Positions 6,719-13,591 of a DNA stretch of 14,635 bases are shown one piece after another. The notes beneath the pieces were generated by a model, which made no database searches, was not told the DNA's origin, and saw nothing but the letters and a program-made list of their open reading frames with translations. How positions within the stretch are numbered: the stretch's first letter is position 1; each line of letters begins with the position of its first letter. The stretch is taken from assembly GCA_900768245.1 (NCBI GenBank), contig CAAGCE010000011.1:1-14635 (forward strand), given 5' to 3'. A program made the translations under genes and the position numbers. The stretch comes from Oscillospiraceae bacterium. Lineage in GTDB: Bacteria; Bacillota; Clostridia; Oscillospirales; Ruminococcaceae.

Positions 6719-7666
6719 ATGGCATACAAGGTTTTTATTGACGGTCAGGAAGGTACAACCGGTCTTCGCATTGTTGAACGTCTAAAAAAAAGAGATGATA
6801 TTGAACTTATTCTTATAGACGAAGCTCTCAGAAAAAACAGCTTCGAGAGAAAAAGACTTATAAATGAATCGGATTACACATTTCTGTGCCTTCCCGATGC
6901 TGCCGCTATGGAGTCGGTCTCACTTGTTGAAAATCCGCACACAAAAATTATTGACGCTTCCACCGCTCACAGAACAAATCCCGGCTGGGCTTACGGTTTC
7001 CCTGAGCTTTCGGCTGAACACAGAGCAAAGATAGCAAACTCAAAGAGAGTTGCTAACCCGGGCTGCTATGCAAGCGGTTTCAATGCTCTTGTTTATCCTA
7101 TGGTAAAATCGGGACAGATCGCTCCTTATCACCCTATAATCTGTCATGCGGTTTCCGGTTACAGCGGTGCGGGCAAGAAAACCATTGCTGTTTATGAAGG
7201 TCCTGACAAGCCTGACGAATACAACTCACCAAGGCAGTATTCTATGGGAAAGCAGCACAAGCATATCAAGGAAATGATGGCTGTTTCGGGTCTTTCCTAT
7301 CCGCCTATATTCAACCCTATTGTTGATGATTATTACAATGGTATGGTCGTTACTGTTCCTTTCCATATTCGTGCTATGCCTAAGAAAACAAGCGCTCAGG
7401 CTGTTTGGGAGATGTTCGCTGAACATTATGAGGGCGAGCACTTCGTTAAGGTAATGCCTTTTATGGGTGAGGGCGTTTTGCAGGACGGTTTCCTTGCTGC
7501 CAACACTATGAAAGACACAAACTATATGCAGATATTCGTTTTCGGCAATGATGACCATATTCTTCTTTGCTCACGCTTTGATAATCTCGGCAAGGGTGCT
7601 TCGGGTGCTGCTATGCAGTGTATGAACATTATGATGGGCATTGATGAAAGCACGGGGCTGGAATAA
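6719..7666 (+). CDS. argC: N-acetyl-gamma-glutamyl-phosphate reductase, short (type 2) form
   Basis: This enzyme reduces N-acetylglutamyl phosphate with NADPH to the semialdehyde, the third step of the acetylated branch. I chose the ATG at 6719 because of an AAAGGAG site at 6706-6712 with 6-base spacing; an open extension to 6641 has no such site and does not look like the family. The protein is then 315 residues. GQEGTTG at 9-15 is the nucleotide-binding turn, NPGC at 113-116 carries the catalytic Cys116, and GYSGAGKK lies further on. The length and the DGQEGTTGLRI start fit the shorter ArgC class rather than the class of about 345 residues. It heads the argC-J-B-D group. Confidence 0.96.
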   Translation: MAYKVFIDGQEGTTGLRIVERLKKRDDIELILIDEALRKNSFERKRLINESDYTFLCLPDAAAMESVSLVENPHTKIIDASTAHRTNPGWAYGFPELSAEHRAKIANSKRVANPGCYASGFNALVYPMVKSGQIAPYHPIICHAVSGYSGAGKKTIAVYEGPDKPDEYNSPRQYSMGKQHKHIKEMMAVSGLSYPPIFNPIVDDYYNGMVVTVPFHIRAMPKKTSAQAVWEMFAEHYEGEHFVKVMPFMGEGVLQDGFLAANTMKDTNYMQIFVFGNDDHILLCSRFDNLGKGASGAAMQCMNIMMGIDESTGLE

Positions 7667-7667
7667 A

Positions 7668-7689
7668 TAAAAATTAAGAATTAAGAATT
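7668..7689 (+). repeat. Left inverted-repeat arm of the four-helix-bundle cassette
   Basis: A 22-bp AT-rich arm made of AATTAAGAATT-type units. It pairs with 8134-8155 over 21 of 22 positions. A further partial unit, AATTAAGAATT, follows at about 7693-7703. Confidence 0.8.
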
Positions 7690-7697
7690 CATAATTA

Positions 7698-7722
7698 AGA
7701 ATTATTTGGCGATGTCAATAAT
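7698..7722 (+). repeat. Left internal direct repeat of the cassette
   Basis: A 25-base stretch with the core TGGCGATG matches 8112-8136 (core TGGTGATG) at 20 of 25 positions in the same orientation. Both copies lie beside or overlap the inverted-repeat arms. A shorter relative, AATGGTGAT, precedes the start codon at about 7741-7749. Confidence 0.55.
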
Positions 7723-7754
7723 CCTTGGTTCTTGATTTATAATGGTGATATAAG

Positions 7755-8108
7755 ATGAAAGAGAATGTTATCGCTGATAAAAGCAAGGCTTTTGCTCTTC
7801 GTATAATCAGGCTTTACAAATATCTTATTGCTGAGAAAAACGAATATGTACTTTCTAAGCAGGTTTTGCGAAGCGGAACCAGTATTGGTGCAAATGTTAG
7901 AGAGGCTATCAGAGGACAAAGCAAAGCGGACTTTTATTCTAAAATGAATATTGCTCTTAAAGAAGCAAGCGAAACGGAATATTGGCTTGAATTGCTTGGT
8001 GAAAGCGGTTACATTAAAAAGGAACATTTCAACAGCATTCATAGTGATTGCCAGGAAATTATAAGCATTTTAGTGGCAATCGTGAAATGCAGGACAAATA
8101 AGAATTGA
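7755..8108 (+). CDS. Four helix bundle protein, S23 / 23S rRNA intervening-sequence protein family
   Basis: A 117-residue helical protein of the S23/IVP type, related to the Avd accessory proteins of diversity-generating retroelements. Four helices can be placed at about 9-27, 31-55, 57-84 and 88-112. The family core QVLRSGTSIGANVREA is at 36-51, followed by SKADFYSKMNIALKEASETEYWLELL (split across helices 2 and 3, about 56-81). Members form pentameric basic barrels thought to bind nucleic acid; their cellular role is not settled. The ATG at 7755 has only a weak GGTGA site, and a TATAAT occurs at 7738-7743 without a good -35. The gene lies in the same direction as argC and argJ but inside its own repeat-bounded cassette, so I see it as a passenger rather than an arginine gene. 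Confidence 0.92.
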   Translation: MKENVIADKSKAFALRIIRLYKYLIAEKNEYVLSKQVLRSGTSIGANVREAIRGQSKADFYSKMNIALKEASETEYWLELLGESGYIKKEHFNSIHSDCQEIISILVAIVKCRTNKN

Positions 8109-8111
8109 TTG

Positions 8112-8136
8112 AGAATTAAATGGTGATGATAATAAT
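8112..8136 (+). repeat. Right internal direct repeat of the cassette
   Basis: This is the same-orientation partner of 7698-7722 (20 of 25 bases match). It begins 3 bases after the stop codon of the four-helix-bundle gene and overlaps the right inverted-repeat arm by 3 bases. Confidence 0.55.
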
Positions 8137-8155
8137 TTTTAATTCTTAATTTTTA
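8134..8155 (-). repeat. Right inverted-repeat arm of the four-helix-bundle cassette
   Basis: This is the inverted partner of 7668-7689. One more AATTCTTAATT unit continues to about 8166, so a shifted pairing register with the left arm (7672-7689 with 8141-8158) is also possible. The argJ ribosome binding site lies just beyond it and stays outside the stem. Confidence 0.8.
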
Positions 8156-8182
8156 ATTCTTAATTCAAAAGAGGTTTAGATT

Positions 8183-9415
8183 ATGGATAATTTTAAGATA
8201 ATTGACGGCGGCGTTTGTGCGGCTGAGGGGTTCAGGGCAAGCGGTGTTTACTGCGGCATTAAGGAGAACCCTGCAAAGAAAAACGATATTGCACTTATCG
8301 TTTCCGATGTTATGTGCAATGCGGCAGGTGTTTACACTTCAAACAAGGTCAAGGGTGCGCCTGTTATTGTTACTAAAAATAATCTCGTTAAGTCAGGCGG
8401 CAAGGCTAAGGCTGTTATCGTTAACTCCAAAAATGCCAACACCTGCAATGCTGACGGTGAGGAAAAGGCTCTTAAAATGTGCGGATTGGCTGCCGATGCT
8501 CTCGGTATCAAGCCTGAAGAGGTGATCGTTGCTTCTACGGGTGTTATCGGTCAGGTGCTCCCTATTGAGCCAATTGAAAAGGCTGTTCCGCAGCTGGTTG
8601 AAAAGCTCTCCTATAACGGCAATGCTGAGGCTGCTGTGGCTATTATGACTACCGATACGGTGAAAAAAGAATATGCTGTTGAATTTGAGATAGGCGGAAA
8701 GACCTGTCATCTCGGCGGTATGGCTAAGGGCACCGGTATGATACACCCTAATATGGCTACCACACTTAATTTTATCACTACCGATTGTGCTGTTTCCGCT
8801 CCTATGCTTCAGAAGGCTCTTTCCGAGATAGTTAAAATTACATACAACTGTCTTTCCGTTGACGGCGATCAGTCTACAAACGATACCTGTATGCTTATGT
8901 CAAACGGCATTGCGGGAAATCCTGAGATATGCACTGAGGGCAAGGACTTTGATACCTTCAAGGCTGCTCTTTATCAGGTAATGGCTAATCTTACAAGAAT
9001 GCTCGCCAAGGACGGTGAGGGTGCTACCAAGCTCCTTACCTGCATATGCTCTTCCGCTCCCGACCTTGACACGGCTATAATCGTTGCAAAGAGCGTTATC
9101 CGTTCGCCGCTGTTCAAGTGTGCAATGTTCGGCTCGGACGCTAACTGGGGTCGTGTTCTTTGTGCTATCGGTTATGCTGAGGCTGATTTCGACATTTCAA
9201 AGGTCGATGTTGACCTCGGTTCAAGGGTCGGACGTATTGCTGTTTGCAGAAACGGTGCGGGTGTTGATTTCTCCGAGGACGAGGCTAAGAAGATACTTTC
9301 CGAGGACGAAATCGGGATCTACATTGAACTTAATCAGGGCAAGGCTCAGGCTACTGCCTGGGGCTGCGACCTTACTTACGATTATGTTAAGATAAACGGG
9401 GATTACCGCTCATAA
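8183..9415 (+). CDS. argJ: Ornithine acetyltransferase / N-acetylglutamate synthase (ArgJ)
   Basis: ArgJ moves the acetyl group from N-acetylornithine to glutamate, freeing ornithine and remaking N-acetylglutamate, which makes the pathway cyclic. The 410-residue length is normal. The Ntn-type self-cleavage motif is clear: KGTGMIHPNMATTL, with the cut expected between Ala192 and Thr193 so that Thr193 becomes the N-terminal nucleophile of the beta chain. The start has AGAGG about 8 bases upstream. No argA or argE is present here. That could mean the bifunctional form, which can also use acetyl-CoA, but the sequence alone does not separate mono- from bifunctional ArgJ. Confidence 0.97.
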   Translation: MDNFKIIDGGVCAAEGFRASGVYCGIKENPAKKNDIALIVSDVMCNAAGVYTSNKVKGAPVIVTKNNLVKSGGKAKAVIVNSKNANTCNADGEEKALKMCGLAADALGIKPEEVIVASTGVIGQVLPIEPIEKAVPQLVEKLSYNGNAEAAVAIMTTDTVKKEYAVEFEIGGKTCHLGGMAKGTGMIHPNMATTLNFITTDCAVSAPMLQKALSEIVKITYNCLSVDGDQSTNDTCMLMSNGIAGNPEICTEGKDFDTFKAALYQVMANLTRMLAKDGEGATKLLTCICSSAPDLDTAIIVAKSVIRSPLFKCAMFGSDANWGRVLCAIGYAEADFDISKVDVDLGSRVGRIAVCRNGAGVDFSEDEAKKILSEDEIGIYIELNQGKAQATAWGCDLTYDYVKINGDYRS

Positions 9416-9416
9416 A

Positions 9417-9520
9417 AATTACAGCTTTGGCAGGCAATAACGACTGCGGCGGGACGCTATCCCTAAGGTCACGGCAAACTTCAAACCGCCGCCCCCCAAA
9501 AAAATAAAAAACTGCGGAAT
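9417..9520. repeat. GC-rich palindromic extragenic repeat between argJ and argB
   Basis: The 126-base gap contains a perfect 7-bp stem GCGGCGG / CCGCCGC (9446-9452 and 9486-9492). A smaller hairpin GGGA-CGCTA-TCCC (9451-9463) overlaps its left arm, and a C-run and A-rich tract follow (9491-9511). It is much richer in G and C than the other gaps in the cluster. The C-run followed by A-run is the wrong polarity for a + strand terminator. I infer an extragenic repeat; from memory, related blocks recur in Ruminococcus-like genomes, unverified. Confidence 0.45.
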
Positions 9521-9541
9521 AACACAATGGAGAAGTTTAAA

Positions 9542-10411
9542 ATGGATATTACAGAACAGATTTCTAATTCGATACGGTCTAAGGTCCTTATCGACGCACT
9601 TCCTTACATACAGAAATACAGCGGCAAGATCGTTGTTGTTAAATATGGCGGAAACGCTATGACCAATGAAGAGCTGAAAAATGCTGTTATGAGCGATATT
9701 GTTCTGCTTTCGCTTGTCGGTGTAAAGGTCGTTCTCGTTCACGGCGGCGGTCCTGAAATAAATGATATGCTCAAGAGAGTCGGCATTGAGAGCAAGTTCA
9801 TTAACGGCTTGCGCTATACTGACGCTGCTACTGTTGACATCGTTAAAATGGTCCTTGCGGGCAAGGTCAACAAGGAGCTGGTTTCCCACCTCACAAGACA
9901 CAAGGGCAAGGCACTCGGTATGTGCGGTATTGACGGTCATATGATAACCGCTCACAAGATGGAGGGTGATGCTGACCTCGGTTATGTCGGTGAGATAGTC
10001 AATGTCAACACTACTCCTATCCTTGATGCTATCAAGGACGATTATGTTCCCGTTATTGCTACCGTTGCCTGCGATGAAGAGGGTCAGACCTACAACATCA
10101 ATGCTGATACTGCGGCTTCAAGAATTGCTGCTGAGCTCGGTGCGGAAAATCTTATCCTTATGACCGATATTGTCGGTCTGCTCAAAAACAAGGACGATCC
10201 TTCTACTCTTATCCCTACCGTTCACGTCAGCGATGTTCCGTTTATGAAGCGTCAGGGCATTATTTCGGGCGGTATGATACCTAAGATAGACTGCTGTGTT
10301 GAGGCTGTAAGACGAGGCGTCAGAAAGACCTGTATCATTGACGGCAGAGTTCCCCATTCCATTCTCGTTGAGCTTCTCTCCAGCGAGGGTATCGGTACAC
10401 AATTCGTATAA
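9542..10411 (+). CDS. argB: N-acetylglutamate kinase
   Basis: This enzyme phosphorylates N-acetylglutamate with ATP, the second and usually controlled step. I chose the ATG at 9542 because TGGAG at 9528-9532 is a well-placed site; the in-frame ATG at 9527 contains part of that site and has nothing better upstream. The protein is 289 residues. Amino-acid-kinase motifs are KYGG at 34-37, HGGG at 67-70, YNINADTAA at 184-192 and GGMIPK at 243-248. About 25 residues precede the first strand and include a likely helix (ISNSIRSKVLIDALPYI). Such an N-helix is found in hexameric, arginine-inhibited kinases and is missing in arginine-insensitive ones, so feedback inhibition is likely. Confidence 0.97.
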   Translation: MDITEQISNSIRSKVLIDALPYIQKYSGKIVVVKYGGNAMTNEELKNAVMSDIVLLSLVGVKVVLVHGGGPEINDMLKRVGIESKFINGLRYTDAATVDIVKMVLAGKVNKELVSHLTRHKGKALGMCGIDGHMITAHKMEGDADLGYVGEIVNVNTTPILDAIKDDYVPVIATVACDEEGQTYNINADTAASRIAAELGAENLILMTDIVGLLKNKDDPSTLIPTVHVSDVPFMKRQGIISGGMIPKIDCCVEAVRRGVRKTCIIDGRVPHSILVELLSSEGIGTQFV

Positions 10412-10423
10412 GGAGCGTTTAAA

Positions 10424-11593
10424 ATGTCTACAATAGATAAATTCAATAAACACGTTATGGGTACATACGGCAGGTATGATGTTGTTGTGCAGAAGGGCAG
10501 CGGAAGAACTGCTGTCGACGAAAACGGCAGGGAATACATCGACTTCGGCAGCGGTATCGGTACTAACTCACTTGGCTACTGCAATGAGGAATGGGCTGAC
10601 GCTGTTTGTGAGCAGGTCCGTTCCGTTCAGCATACTTCAAATTACTACTACACAAAGGTTCAGGCTGATTTCGCCGATGTGCTTTGCGAAAAGACAGGAT
10701 ACAGCAAGGTATTCTTCGGAAACTCCGGTGCAGAGGCTAATGAATGTGCTATCAAGCTTGCAAGAAAATATTCCTTTGACAAGTACGGCAAGGACGCTAA
10801 GCGTTACAACATCATTACTCTTGTAAACAGCTTCCACGGCAGAACTCTCTGCACTCTTTCCGCTACCGGTCAGGACGTTTTCCACAACTATTTCTTCCCC
10901 TTCGTTGAGGGCTTCATCAACGTTGAGGCTAACAACATCGACGACCTCAGGGCTAAGACAGATGACAGCGTTTGCGCTGTTATGTTTGAATTCGTTCAGG
11001 GTGAGGGCGGTGTTATCCCTCTTGACAAGGCTTTTGTTGATGAGATATTCAAGCTTTGTGCTGAAAAGGATATTCTTACTATTGCCGATGAGGTTCAGAC
11101 CGGTGTTGGACGTACGGGAAAGCTTCTTGCTTCTCAGCACTACAATGTCAAGCCGAACATCACAACTCTTGCAAAGGGTCTTGCGGGCGGTATTCCTATC
11201 GGTGCTTGTCTTGCTGATGAAAAATGCGCTGACGTGCTTGTAAAGGGTACTCACGGTTCAACATTCGGCGGAAACCCTATTGCCTGTGCAGGCGGTCTTG
11301 TTGTTCTTTCAAAGGCAGGGGACGAAAGGTTTCTTGCCGAGGTAAGGGAAAAGGGCGATTATCTCAGAGCCAAGCTTCTTGAAATACCTGAAGTCGAGGG
11401 TATTGACGGTCTTGGAATGATGATAGGCATACGCCTTAAAACAAAAAATGCTGCCGATGTATGCAAGGCTGCTGTTGACAACGGTCTGCTGCTCCTTACC
11501 GCAAAGACGAAGCTTCGTCTGCTTCCTCCGCTCAACATTACAAAGGAAGAAATAGACAAGGGCATCGAAATACTTAAAAAGCTTCTTGCTTAA
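10424..11593 (+). CDS. argD: Acetylornithine aminotransferase
   Basis: This PLP enzyme converts N-acetylglutamate semialdehyde and glutamate to N-acetylornithine and 2-oxoglutarate. The 389 residues show the class III aminotransferase pattern: GNSGAEAN at 99-106 (cofactor phosphate), FHGR at 137-140, EGGVIP at 194-199, DEVQTGVGRTG at 222-232, and the Schiff-base Lys251 in TLAKG. The ribosome binding site AAGGAG overlaps the argB stop codon, so it is tightly coupled to argB. Its TAA stop codon (11591-11593) is also the first three bases of the second 178-bp element, so the element borders or supplies the gene end. The same enzyme may also act in lysine synthesis, as known for the family. Confidence 0.97.
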   Translation: MSTIDKFNKHVMGTYGRYDVVVQKGSGRTAVDENGREYIDFGSGIGTNSLGYCNEEWADAVCEQVRSVQHTSNYYYTKVQADFADVLCEKTGYSKVFFGNSGAEANECAIKLARKYSFDKYGKDAKRYNIITLVNSFHGRTLCTLSATGQDVFHNYFFPFVEGFINVEANNIDDLRAKTDDSVCAVMFEFVQGEGGVIPLDKAFVDEIFKLCAEKDILTIADEVQTGVGRTGKLLASQHYNVKPNITTLAKGLAGGIPIGACLADEKCADVLVKGTHGSTFGGNPIACAGGLVVLSKAGDERFLAEVREKGDYLRAKLLEIPEVEGIDGLGMMIGIRLKTKNAADVCKAAVDNGLLLLTAKTKLRLLPPLNITKEEIDKGIEILKKLLA

Positions 11594-11768
11594 GGAATCA
11601 CTGATTAAATCGTATCTAACGACTTGGCACACATCTTGCTTGCGGATTTTCCGTCATCTTGCACGAAAACTCCTTGAAATACGCAAGTATTCCTGCGTCG
11701 CTTTCGTACAAGCTGACAAAAAATCTGACGGCGCAATATGTGCACCAGATTTAATCAGTACTTCCTTA
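11591..11768. mobile_element. 178-bp MITE-like inverted-repeat element, copy 2
   Basis: This is the second copy of the element at 4468-4645 and has the same length. The central block TTGGCACACATCTTGCTTGC and the right terminal 35 bases are nearly unchanged; most differences are near 11611-11618 and in the middle at about 11660-11680. Its terminal inverted repeats differ from each other at few positions, and TTAA stands at both ends. It overlaps the argD stop codon and lies before the promoter of the hydrolase gene. As RNA, it would form a long hairpin at the 3' end of the argC-J-B-D message and might stabilise it or slow transcription. Confidence 0.75.
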
Positions 11769-11802
11769 ATTTTGTTCCGATGAAAAATTATTCAAATAAT
11801 AC

Positions 11803-11831
11803 TTGAAAATTGCGGTAAAAGGTAGTATGAT
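11803..11831 (+). promoter_or_regulatory. Candidate promoter of the hydrolase-argF unit
   Basis: TTGAAA at 11803-11808 and TATGAT at 11826-11831 are 17 bases apart. Both are near consensus, and they lie between the second 178-bp element and the hydrolase gene. No ArgR-like site is evident close to them. Confidence 0.55.
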
Positions 11832-11880
11832 ATAGTCGGGCAGAATTGTGCCGTAAATTATTTTTTTAGAGGTTTCTGAC

Positions 11881-12624
11881 ATGATCTATTATGAAACATA
11901 CGGGAATAAATTTAACCCTGTTATTCTTTTTCTTCATGGGGAAAGCTATGTTTATTCCTTTGCCAAACAATATGAATTACAGAAAAATTACTACCTTGTT
12001 GTTCCGCATATCCCCGGCTTCGGAAAGGCTGCAAAGGAGGAATATTCCACCGACAAGGCTGTTGAACAGATAGCTGAGCTTGCTGCGTTTTTCGGCAGGC
12101 AGGTCACTTTGGTCGGATTTTCTCTCGGTGCGCAGCTTTGTCTGCCGCTCATGTGCAAATATCCTGAGCTTTTTAACGGCTGCGTTATGATAAGCCCGTG
12201 GCTGCTCAAAACTACTGAGGATATTGAAAAGGCTATCCGGCAGGTGGACGACATTGACAAAAAATTAAAAAGTCCTATCACTGTGAATATGAGTGCTGTA
12301 CAGCTCGGTCTTAATGCCGAACAGCGCAGGGCTCATGCCGAATACTGCAAAGACGTAAGGATAAATACCATTGTTTCCGCTGTGGATAATGGCATAAATC
12401 TTGACGATTATCCCGAATATGCGGATATTGACAAGCCAATGCTCGCTCTTTGCGGTCTTAAAGAACAGCTTGAGGTCAGAAAGACCGTCAGAATGCTTTC
12501 GCAGAAAAATTCTCATTGTACATATGATATGTGGGACGGAGCTGTTCACAATATCCCTTATAAGTACCCTGCAAGACTTAACAAGGTCTTGGAGGAATTT
12601 GTTGACAAGGCTAATACAAAATAA
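11881..12624 (+). CDS. Alpha/beta hydrolase, substrate unknown
   Basis: A 247-residue cytoplasmic alpha/beta-hydrolase-fold protein without a signal peptide. The oxyanion turn HG is at 19-20, VPHIPGFG lies at 41-48, and the nucleophile elbow GFSLG is at 79-83 with Ser81. His223 in GAVHNIP is the likely catalytic histidine. The usual aspartate after strand 6 is not obvious: CGLKEQLEV (191-199) offers Glu195 instead. Lid helices fill about 110-170. The start is the ATG at 11881; GAGG lies a few bases upstream. It is followed by argF after 37 bases without a terminator, so the two are probably cotranscribed. Nothing in the sequence shows what it hydrolyses; a role in arginine metabolism would be a guess from position. 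Confidence 0.85.
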   Translation: MIYYETYGNKFNPVILFLHGESYVYSFAKQYELQKNYYLVVPHIPGFGKAAKEEYSTDKAVEQIAELAAFFGRQVTLVGFSLGAQLCLPLMCKYPELFNGCVMISPWLLKTTEDIEKAIRQVDDIDKKLKSPITVNMSAVQLGLNAEQRRAHAEYCKDVRINTIVSAVDNGINLDDYPEYADIDKPMLALCGLKEQLEVRKTVRMLSQKNSHCTYDMWDGAVHNIPYKYPARLNKVLEEFVDKANTK

Positions 12625-12661
12625 AGGCCACATCTAAAATAAACGAAAGGAATGTTTTTCT

Positions 12662-13567
12662 ATGAAGCACTTACTTAAAATGCTTGATCTTTCCACGGAA
12701 GAGATCATTGAGATCCTTAATCTCGCCGACCAGCTTAAATATGAGCTGAAGCATAATATTCCGCATCCGCACCTCAAGGGCAAGTCCCTCGGTATGATAT
12801 TCCAGAAGTCATCTACCCGTACCCGTGTTTCCTTTGAAACAGGTATGTACCAGCTGGGCGGATACCCGCTTTTCCTTTCCTCACACGATCTTCAGATAGG
12901 CCGTGGTGAGCCTGTTCAGGATACTGCACGTGTACTTTCACGTTACCTTGACGGTATTATGATCCGTACTTTTGCTCAGAAGAAAGTTGAGGATCTTGCT
13001 GAATACGGTTCGATCCCTGTGATCAACGGTCTTACTGACTTCTGCCACCCTTGCCAGATACTTGCCGATCTTATGACTGTCCGTGAATTCAAGGGTCAGT
13101 TCGACGGTCTTAAAATGTGCTTTATCGGTGACGGCAACAATATGGCTAACTCTCTTATCGTCGGCGGTCTTAAAGTTGGCATGAAGGTTTCGGTCGCTTG
13201 TCCTGAGGGTTATCACCCTGATAAGCAGGTGCTTGATTTTGCCAAGGATTATGACTGCTTTGAGCTTACAGATTCACCTGTACAGGCTGCTGCGGGCGCA
13301 GATGTTGTATTTACCGACGTATGGGCTTCTATGGGTCAGGAAGGCGAAGCTGAGAAGCGCAGGATCGCTTTCAAGGGCTATCAGGTAAATGATGAAGTCA
13401 TGGCTGCTGCCAATCCTGATGCAATGGTTCAGCATTGTCTGCCTGCTCATCGTGAAGAAGAGATAACAGAAAAGGTATTCGAGGCTCACGCTAACGAGAT
13501 CTTCGAGGAGGCAGAGAACCGTCTGCACGCTCAGAAGGCTGTTATGGTTAAGCTTATGGGTGAATAA
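12662..13567 (+). CDS. argF: Ornithine carbamoyltransferase
   Basis: This enzyme makes citrulline from ornithine and carbamoyl phosphate. The 301 residues show the family motifs: carbamoyl-phosphate loop SSTRTR at 50-55, HPCQ at 129-132, the ornithine-side DVWASMG at 219-225, and HCLPAHR at 258-264 with the active-site Cys259. AAAGGA lies about 10 bases before the start. The size and the synthetic neighbours point to the anabolic enzyme rather than the arginine-deiminase one. Carbamoyl-phosphate synthase genes are not in the window and must be elsewhere. It sits between a hydrolase and a membrane protein, apart from argC-J-B-D. Confidence 0.97.
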   Translation: MKHLLKMLDLSTEEIIEILNLADQLKYELKHNIPHPHLKGKSLGMIFQKSSTRTRVSFETGMYQLGGYPLFLSSHDLQIGRGEPVQDTARVLSRYLDGIMIRTFAQKKVEDLAEYGSIPVINGLTDFCHPCQILADLMTVREFKGQFDGLKMCFIGDGNNMANSLIVGGLKVGMKVSVACPEGYHPDKQVLDFAKDYDCFELTDSPVQAAAGADVVFTDVWASMGQEGEAEKRRIAFKGYQVNDEVMAAANPDAMVQHCLPAHREEEITEKVFEAHANEIFEEAENRLHAQKAVMVKLMGE

Positions 13568-13591
13568 TTACATAATTTTAGGGGGATAATT

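Larger units (their letters stand above)
7668..8155. mobile_element. Cassette with inverted-repeat ends carrying a four-helix-bundle gene
   Basis: A 488-bp unit fills the gap between argC and argJ. Its ends are 22-bp inverted repeats (7668-7689 and 8134-8155) matching at 21 of 22 positions; the one mismatch would be a G-U pair in RNA. Just inside lie imperfect direct repeats. The only gene inside is an S23/IVP-family protein. The left arm begins one base after the argC stop codon (7664-7666), and the right arm ends 14 bases before the argJ ribosome binding site. Gene plus pairing flanks is the arrangement of 23S rRNA intervening sequences. That this unit is mobile, or processed like one, is inference. 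Confidence 0.55.

Noticed and set aside
11836..11870. GGCA/TGCC hairpin followed by a T-run before the hydrolase gene, as a terminator or attenuator
   Set aside because: The stem is only 4 bp and lies at the expected transcript start; too weak to call.
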